From contig CAYTZS010000117.1 in assembly GCA_964442355.1 (NCBI GenBank), positions 1 to 17,186 on the forward strand: a DNA stretch of 17,186 nt. The letters run 5' to 3'. The notes under the pieces are model-generated. The model saw nothing but the letters and a program-made list of their open reading frames with translations, was not told where the DNA came from and did not search any database. This document shows positions 14,884 to 17,186 of the stretch, in pieces; the first letter of the stretch is position 1; every line of letters begins with the position of its first letter. The position numbers and the translations under genes were made by a program. This stretch comes from UBA6168 sp964442355 (GTDB lineage Bacteria > Bacteroidota > Bacteroidia > Chitinophagales > Saprospiraceae).

Positions 14884-16398
14884 TCAAATGATGCCGTGCC
14901 CATTGGATTCGTCGGGCTTGGGCTTGGGTACGACCGGAGCCTTCTTCTGTGGTTTCGGTGCAGTTTTTTCTTTAGGCTTGAGCAGGTTGGTTTTTGCGTT
15001 TTTCAATGGCGCAGCGATTTTTCCAACCTTGCTTTTCGAAGCTGTTGGATTGGCAATGGCCGCAGGCGATGCAGCAACCACTTTTAGCGTTTGTGGTACT
15101 ACTGATTGCGGCTTGACAGCTAGCTTTGTGGCAGGCATCTCTCCTGGCACTGGCAGGTTGTCCCGCTCGAAAACTTCTTCTGCTACTTCACGCGCAGCGT
15201 TGATGGAGACCGTTACAGGCGCTGGAGCCACCTCGATTCTTTCTTCTTTTGGCAAAAAATGATGGAACTCGTTGGGGAACCAAATCGCCAGCTCCTGCCC
15301 CTTTTTCAGTTGGTAAGAGGTCAATTTGTTCCAAACTTTCAAGTTGTACGGTGCAACATTGAAGACCTCCGCCAGTTCGAAAATCTTGTCGCCTTCTGCC
15401 ACTACATACACCGAGCGGAAATAAAGTTCCTCCGGTTTATAGCTGGCAGTATCTACCAATGTTGGTAACTGCGGCATTTCCTTTTTGCGGGCATTGTCGG
15501 GACGGCGAGCCTCAAGGTACTCGGCCAAGGCAGGATATACCCGACGAGGCACGATTACGTCGTAACCTTCTAGGTTTTCTGGCACAAAGCCTTTCTTGTA
15601 TGCTGGATTTAATTCGCCAACAATCTCCATTGGCAGACCAGTAACGGCTGCTATTGTTGTAAAATCAAGCTTTTCATAGACTTTGATTGCATCTGTCACC
15701 TGCATGTCCAAGCTTGGGTAATCCGGCTCGACACCGTGTGCATGGTAGAAGTTTCCAACGTAAACGGCACCCAAGAAAGCAGGCACGAAGTTCCTCGTTT
15801 CCCGTGGGAGAAATTTGGAGATGCTCCAGTAGTTGTTGCTCCGGGCCCTTTTGATGGCGTTGTTGATGGTGCCAGGGCCGCAGTTGTAAGATGCCAAAGC
15901 CAGTTCCCAAGAGCCAAAGCGCTCGAACTGCTTGGCAAGGTAGTACATGGCAGCTTCTGTGGAGTTGTGGGCACAGTAGCGCTCGTCCACGTTTTTGTTA
16001 ATGGTTAGGCAGTAGTTTTTGCCTGTTTCGGACATGAACTGCCAAAGCCCCTTGGCGCCTGCTGGCGAGGACGCATTTGGTATCAGCGCAGATTCCACAA
16101 TCGACAGGTACTTCAGGTCCTGTGGTAGGTTGTGCTCTGCCAAGTATTTTTCGTAGATGGGGAAATAAACGGCGGCACGGGCCATTACCCGCTTTGCCTG
16201 AGAGCCATTGTAGGCCAAGTATTTTTTGATGTAGCTCTCCACTTCGGAGGTGTACTTTGGGGTTATCATGCATTCCATCGCTTCGAAGCGTGGTCGAATC
16301 TCGTCGGAATTGAAAACGGTATTTGAGTAGGTTAAGGATGCGAACAGAGAAACGAATAATAGTGATGCCAGTACTCGGCGTAAACTTGCAGGTTCCAT
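14884..16398 (-). CDS. MltD-like lytic transglycosylase with LysM domain
   Basis: Peptidoglycan lytic transglycosylase (GH23) with peptidoglycan-binding LysM modules. From the ATG at 16398 it is 504 residues, starting with a signal peptide (MEPASLRRVLASLLF..., to about residue 26). The SLT domain (about 78-190) has catalytic E102 in SIVESAL, SSPAGAKGLWQFM (110-122) and LASYNCGPG (168-176). A LysM-like segment at about 237-285 ends VIVPRRV. A clearer LysM at about 330-375 runs from VYVVAEGDKIFELAEVFNV to GQELAIWFP. The last 90 residues are Ala/Lys/Pro-rich and probably disordered or wall-spanning. The frame extends to an ATG at 16473, but the added residues are polar and basic and would bury the signal peptide. 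A good -33/-7 promoter candidate lies about 175 bases upstream. Distinct from the smaller GH23 at 5177-6070. Confidence 0.93.
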   Translation of the reverse strand: MEPASLRRVLASLLFVSLFASLTYSNTVFNSDEIRPRFEAMECMITPKYTSEVESYIKKYLAYNGSQAKRVMARAAVYFPIYEKYLAEHNLPQDLKYLSIVESALIPNASSPAGAKGLWQFMSETGKNYCLTINKNVDERYCAHNSTEAAMYYLAKQFERFGSWELALASYNCGPGTINNAIKRARSNNYWSISKFLPRETRNFVPAFLGAVYVGNFYHAHGVEPDYPSLDMQVTDAIKVYEKLDFTTIAAVTGLPMEIVGELNPAYKKGFVPENLEGYDVIVPRRVYPALAEYLEARRPDNARKKEMPQLPTLVDTASYKPEELYFRSVYVVAEGDKIFELAEVFNVAPYNLKVWNKLTSYQLKKGQELAIWFPNEFHHFLPKEERIEVAPAPVTVSINAAREVAEEVFERDNLPVPGEMPATKLAVKPQSVVPQTLKVVAASPAAIANPTASKSKVGKIAAPLKNAKTNLLKPKEKTAPKPQKKAPVVPKPKPDESNGHGII

Positions 16399-16704
16399 AA
16401 ATTGGTCTGATTTGTTAACAATACCCGTTGCGCAACAGTAAAATTTTAGGCGTTTATTTTTAGACCGGCGCAAGTACGGGGTGCTTATGTAGCTTCCTTC
16501 AAAGTCGTTTAGCGATATGTTCTTTCGCTCGTGGGCAAGTCAATTTGTCAATAGTGAATTCAGTGTGAGGGCGCAAAAATAGCCAAAGATTTTGTACCGC
16601 CAAGCCCCTCGCATCATAAGTTTTCCACACTCGTTTCGGGCGAGCCTGTTTCTGAGCAAAAAAAGAGCGGGTTTTTATCCAAAAACAAAATAATAAATCC
16701 TGTT
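16399..16704. other. 306-bp intergenic region upstream of the MltD-like gene
   Basis: Separates the end of gatA from the MltD-like start; both genes run leftward. It contains the promoter candidate listed next, a 10-bp palindrome GTTGCGCAAC (16427-16436) in the putative leader, and A/T runs near 16659-16693. I see no convincing terminator hairpin for gatA and no RNA gene or reading frame with family features. Confidence 0.5.
16574..16603 (-). promoter_or_regulatory. Bacteroidota-type promoter for the MltD-like gene
   Basis: On the - strand TATTTTTG (complement of 16574-16581) matches TAnnTTTG exactly. A TTG (complement of 16601-16603) lies 19 bases upstream, about the -33 to -7 spacing I recall for Bacteroidota sigma-ABfr promoters. 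Transcription would begin near 16567, giving a leader of about 170 bases before the ATG at 16398. This is the best two-part promoter I found in the window. Confidence 0.5.
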
Positions 16705-17186
16705 TCAATTGCTTTTCAATCCAGCGGTAAATTCCAATAGCTCTACCTCCCGAAACTTGCCTGCCATGAGCTGCACACCGACCGGCAACCCGCATGGATG
16801 CTGGCCTATCGGCAATGCAATGGCTGGCATACCTACCATGTTCGCTTGCACCGTAAAGATGTCGGCGAGGTACATCGCCACGGGGTCGTCGGCCATCTCG
16901 CCGATGTTCCAGGCGGGGGTCGGCGAGGCGGGCATCAAAATGAAGTTAAAATTTTCTAAAATTTCTTCCGTGCGCTCCAAAATCAGCCTGCGAACCTGCT
17001 GCGCCTTGGCATAATAGGCATCGTAGTACCCCGCACTGAGCACGAAAGTACCGAGCATAATTCGGCGCTTTACCTCCGTTCCAAAACCTTCCGTCCTCGA
17101 CTTCTTGTACAACTCGTGGATGTCCTTCGCCCCTTCCGTGCGGTGGCCAAATCGGATGCCATCGTAGCGGCTGAGGTTGCTGCTTG
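16705..17186 (-). CDS. gatA: GatA, Asp/Glu-tRNA amidotransferase subunit A, C-terminal part
   Basis: Glutamine-hydrolysing subunit of the GatCAB complex, which converts Glu-tRNA(Gln) or Asp-tRNA(Asn) to the amidated form in bacteria lacking the direct synthetase. Only the C-terminal 160 or so residues are present. The frame stays open to the right edge, where it reads NLSRYDGIRFGHRTEG, a GatA hallmark, followed by LYKKSRTEGFG, KRRIMLGTFVLSAGYYDAYY and the closing NMVGMPAIALPIG and LPVGVQLMAGKF segments. The Ser-cisSer-Lys catalytic residues lie upstream, outside the window. The stop codon is at 16705-16707. Identification is secure; the start cannot be seen. Confidence 0.96.
   Translation of the reverse strand, partial: SSNLSRYDGIRFGHRTEGAKDIHELYKKSRTEGFGTEVKRRIMLGTFVLSAGYYDAYYAKAQQVRRLILERTEEILENFNFILMPASPTPAWNIGEMADDPVAMYLADIFTVQANMVGMPAIALPIGQHPCGLPVGVQLMAGKFREVELLEFTAGLKSN

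Noticed and set aside
5177..16398. Two GH23 transglycosylase genes as a possible recent duplication
   Set aside because: They share only family-level motifs and differ in length, LysM content and tail, so they look like ancient paralogues rather than a duplication within this window.
16499..16795. A 98-codon - strand frame between gatA and the MltD-like gene
   Set aside because: It overlaps the end of gatA in another frame and its composition is unlike the neighbours; the region is better explained by a promoter and leader.
1..17186. CRISPR array, tRNA, rRNA or transposon ends
   Set aside because: I saw no regularly spaced repeats, no cloverleaf-like or rRNA-like sequence, and no transposase, integrase or terminal inverted repeats. 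A covariance-model scan would be needed to exclude a divergent small RNA.

Overview
The window looks like part of a Bacteroidota chromosome, probably from a Saprospiria/Chitinophagia-like lineage. It encodes a DUF2480 protein, an RprX/RprY-like two-component pair and a Tat-exported Gfo/Idh/MocA oxidoreductase. Several intergenic regions carry the Bacteroidota -7 motif TAnnTTTG. Most of the window is ordinary chromosomal housekeeping and envelope content. The left edge resembles a contig end: bases 1-60 are almost pure C and G runs and are probably an artefact.

Layout. (1) About 61-1739, + strand: an AT-richer two-gene unit, an ABC-type AAA ATPase cut off at its N-terminus and overlapping by 4 bp a 209-residue acidic-motif protein. 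I recognise the pair as similar to the MAD3/MAD4 genes of the methylation-associated defence system, a candidate anti-phage module running off the window. (2) 1777-4883, + strand: a secreted M1-type metallopeptidase and an HtrA/Deg-like serine protease with one PDZ domain, separated by a 326-bp gap with two hairpins and followed by a perfect bidirectional terminator. (3) 5177-8317, - strand: in transcription order an unrecognised one-TM protein, ScpB, a DUF2480 protein and a GH23 lytic transglycosylase. (4) 8530-10820, + strand: sensor kinase and OmpR-type response regulator (RprX/RprY-like), divergent from group 3. (5) 10845-16398, - strand: in transcription order an MltD-like lytic transglycosylase with LysM, a Tat-signal oxidoreductase, a secreted ApbE flavin transferase with an unusual extra N-terminal domain, and a membrane-anchored alpha/beta hydrolase. 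Hairpin terminators follow the transglycosylase and the oxidoreductase, so these are separate units. (6) 16705-17186, - strand: the C-terminal part of GatA, cut by the window edge.

How the genes fit together. Many products act in the envelope: two peptidoglycan lytic transglycosylases, HtrA, a secreted metallopeptidase, ApbE, the Tat-exported oxidoreductase and a two-component sensor. ScpB (chromosome condensation) and GatA (tRNA-dependent amidation) are unrelated housekeeping genes. I see no rRNA, tRNA, CRISPR array, transposase or integrase.

Most worth a second look: the truncated ATPase/MAD4-like pair at the low-GC edge, the ApbE fusion, the Cys-x-Cys-x2-Cys cluster in the kinase sensor domain, and a possible small transcribed unit between the HtrA gene and the first transglycosylase.
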